DNA from: Rhodobacterales bacterium HKCCA1288
Lineage (GTDB): Bacteria > Pseudomonadota > Alphaproteobacteria > Rhodobacterales > Rhodobacteraceae
Length of the DNA: 64,000 nucleotides
Direction: 5' to 3'
Assembly (NCBI GenBank): GCA_015693905.1
Contig: CP065161.1
Span: 1,488,001-1,552,000 of the forward strand
Positions 62,633 to 64,000 of this stretch are shown in pieces (the stretch's first letter is position 1; each line of letters opens with the position of its first letter). The notes under the pieces were generated by a model, which saw only the letters and a list, made by a program, of their open reading frames with translations, was not told the origin of the DNA and searched no databases. Made by a program: the position numbers and the translations under genes.

Positions 62633-64000
62633 TTCAAGATGGGCTCAAACCCGATCAGGGCGCTAATCGGCGCATAGTCATCTGTCAGAACGCGCGGCTG
62701 CTTATCAGCCACAATCTGCGCCACGAAGGCATCATCGAGAGGTTGAAAGATCATTGGATCAGGCGACCCCGCCGTGAGGCGAGAGACAGGACTTGGTGTT
62801 TCGCTACAGAGAAGAACAAAAATCCGCCGCTCACCTTGGCTTGGCCCGCGCGCCTCTGTCCAGACTTCGACACTTGGGAAAACCGCCTGCAAAGTCACGA
62901 TCATCGCCGCCAAGGCATCCATGCGGTCAACATTGTCGATCAGGTTCATCGCAAAAACCCCGCCATCCGTCAGGCGGCTTGCAACCAATTCAAAAAATTC
63001 TTGCGTGATCAAATGTTCGGGCACGGCAATATCGGTGAAAGCATCCCCAATGATCACATCATAGCGCGTGGGGGTGTTGCGCAGCGCCATACGCGCGTCT
63101 TCATGCAGCACGGTGACCTCATCTGCAGGAAGCCAGAAATAATCAATCGCCACCTGCGTGACGGCGGGGTCTATCTCAGCCACCGTGATTTGCCCTAAAC
63201 CATGCGCGGCCCATCCCCGCGGGACGGAAAAGGATCCGCCGCCGATATGGAAGGATGAGAAATCCTTCTCTCCCATCCGCATGCGCGGCAGCGCGTCCAA
63301 CATTGCAGCATGATCGGTTTGCATATGGCGCGGTTCCGCCTCGCTACTGATGCCATGGGCAAGGTGATCCAAAACCATCAGATGAACGCGCGCGCCCTCG
63401 GCATCAGAAAGGGTCACTGTGCGGATACAGAAATATTCGCTTTCCTCGTCACAAATCGCTGGCAGGCTGAGGGTCTGATAGCCGAGCCCCACAAGCGCCA
63501 AACATGCCGCGAAGCTAAGACCAAGATCGCGCCCTTTAACCCGCGCCAACGCAAAGCAGACGACCGCCGCAAACGCATAAATCACAGCAATGACCATCAA
63601 GGTGGTCATCGAGCCTAAGCGCGGAACAAAGAAAAACCCTGCAAGCAAAGTGCCAAAAATCGCCCCAATCGCCCCAGTTGCAAACATAACCCCCAAGACG
63701 CGTTCAGACTGGCTTTGACCGCGCATGGCAACAACCGTCAAAACAGGCGCAGGGATGCCCGCAAATAGCGAAGGCAGGAAAAACGCGACCATGCTTAGGG
63801 CGGTGATGGCGGCGAGGGGATGGCTGAAGGCCTCAATTAGCGGAGCTGCAAACCCGCGCAACATCAGACTTGCCGCAGCGGTGGTCAAAGCGGCGGCAAC
63901 CATCGTCCATGCGGTTTGGCGCAATGCATTTTGACTGTCATGCGCAGCGATGCGACCGCCCCACCAATGACCTACGGAAAAGCCCGCCAGAACAACCGCA
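62629..64000 (-). CDS. Membrane-anchored spermidine synthase-like protein (5' end beyond window)
   Basis: The visible 456 residues run off the right edge without a start. The first part has several membrane helices (LMLRGFAAPLI onward, GYWGGR-like WWGGRIA at the edge). The second is a spermidine-synthase methyltransferase-like fold with IGGGSFSVPRGW, VAEIDPAV and VLHEDARMAL, followed by DVIIGDAFTD. Such fused proteins occur in many bacteria. The GGGEG-type motif is altered, so spermidine synthesis is uncertain. The frame is open to 64000. Confidence 0.85.
   Translation of the reverse strand, partial: AVVLAGFSVGHWWGGRIAAHDSQNALRQTAWTMVAAALTTAAASLMLRGFAAPLIEAFSHPLAAITALSMVAFFLPSLFAGIPAPVLTVVAMRGQSQSERVLGVMFATGAIGAIFGTLLAGFFFVPRLGSMTTLMVIAVIYAFAAVVCFALARVKGRDLGLSFAACLALVGLGYQTLSLPAICDEESEYFCIRTVTLSDAEGARVHLMVLDHLAHGISSEAEPRHMQTDHAAMLDALPRMRMGEKDFSSFHIGGGSFSVPRGWAAHGLGQITVAEIDPAVTQVAIDYFWLPADEVTVLHEDARMALRNTPTRYDVIIGDAFTDIAVPEHLITQEFFELVASRLTDGGVFAMNLIDNVDRMDALAAMIVTLQAVFPSVEVWTEARGPSQGERRIFVLLCSETPSPVSRLTAGSPDPMIFQPLDDAFVAQIVADKQPRVLTDDYAPISALIGFEPILN

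Noticed and set aside
1-64000. tRNA or rRNA genes, CRISPR arrays, transposases, phage genes
   Set aside because: No cloverleaf-like gap, repeat-spacer array or recognisable transposase or integrase was found; almost all the sequence is coding.

Overview
The window looks like a chromosomal segment of an alphaproteobacterium of the order Rhodobacterales. The markers are a TrcR/DUF1013 regulator, COQ9, an aa3-type cytochrome oxidase subunit IV, a class II glutamate-cysteine ligase, a pseudo-dihydroorotase fused to the pyrB operon by overlap, and TctABC/TctDE transport genes. Base composition is moderately GC-rich and coding density is very high. I see no rRNA, tRNA, CRISPR array, insertion sequence or prophage. 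Two genes run off the edges: an aldehyde dehydrogenase on the left and a membrane-anchored spermidine-synthase-like protein on the right.

Layout. 1-10.2 kb: a GAPDH paralogue with an aldehyde dehydrogenase, RNase T2, TrcR, an SDR lacking its catalytic lysine, an RsmC-like methyltransferase, ClpS, a HAD hydrolase, a quinone reductase, COQ9, ribosomal protein S21, a lipoprotein, CtaG-independent oxidase subunit IV and a metallo-beta-lactamase-fold protein. 10.3-19 kb: TsaC, YqgE, a DsbD N-domain protein, an RND efflux pair, MoaB and a uracil-DNA-glycosylase-like protein. 19-34 kb: pyrB-pyrC'-plsY, gshA, rsmE, ubiA, an OmpA/BON envelope protein with a small coiled-coil partner, then the leftward block uvrC-pgsA-moaD-moaE preceded by a pteridine-reductase-like SDR and a Ca2+/Na+ antiporter. 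A 301-bp AT-rich gap upstream of uvrC holds a perfect DnaA-box sequence and three 11-bp tandem repeats.

34-45 kb is the most accessory-looking part. It has a Fic AMP-transferase of different base composition behind a perfect palindrome, the NAD-salvage genes pncB and pncA, TrhO, a three-gene arsenic operon (ArsR-ArsC fusion, arsenate-specific GAPDH, ArsJ), a DMT permease and a photolyase. 45-49 kb is a glycerol catabolic locus (glpD divergent from glpR-glpK). 49-64 kb carries a second aldehyde dehydrogenase, a LysR regulator divergent from an SbtA-type bicarbonate transporter, an AbrB-family membrane protein, a complete tripartite tricarboxylate transporter (tctCBA) divergent from its two-component system plus a periplasmic binding protein, an MFS permease and a shikimate-dehydrogenase-like enzyme.

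The most interesting observations are: the ArsR-ArsC fusion, with candidate As(III) and catalytic cysteines, in an ArsJ operon without an arsenite pump; the response regulator-kinase-binding protein operon facing tctCBA across 11-bp direct repeats; the origin-like gap upstream of uvrC; the Fic locus with its palindrome; and several enzymes that have lost diagnostic catalytic residues (PyrC', SDR, UDG-like, MBL). All calls come from reading the translated sequences; no database search was possible.
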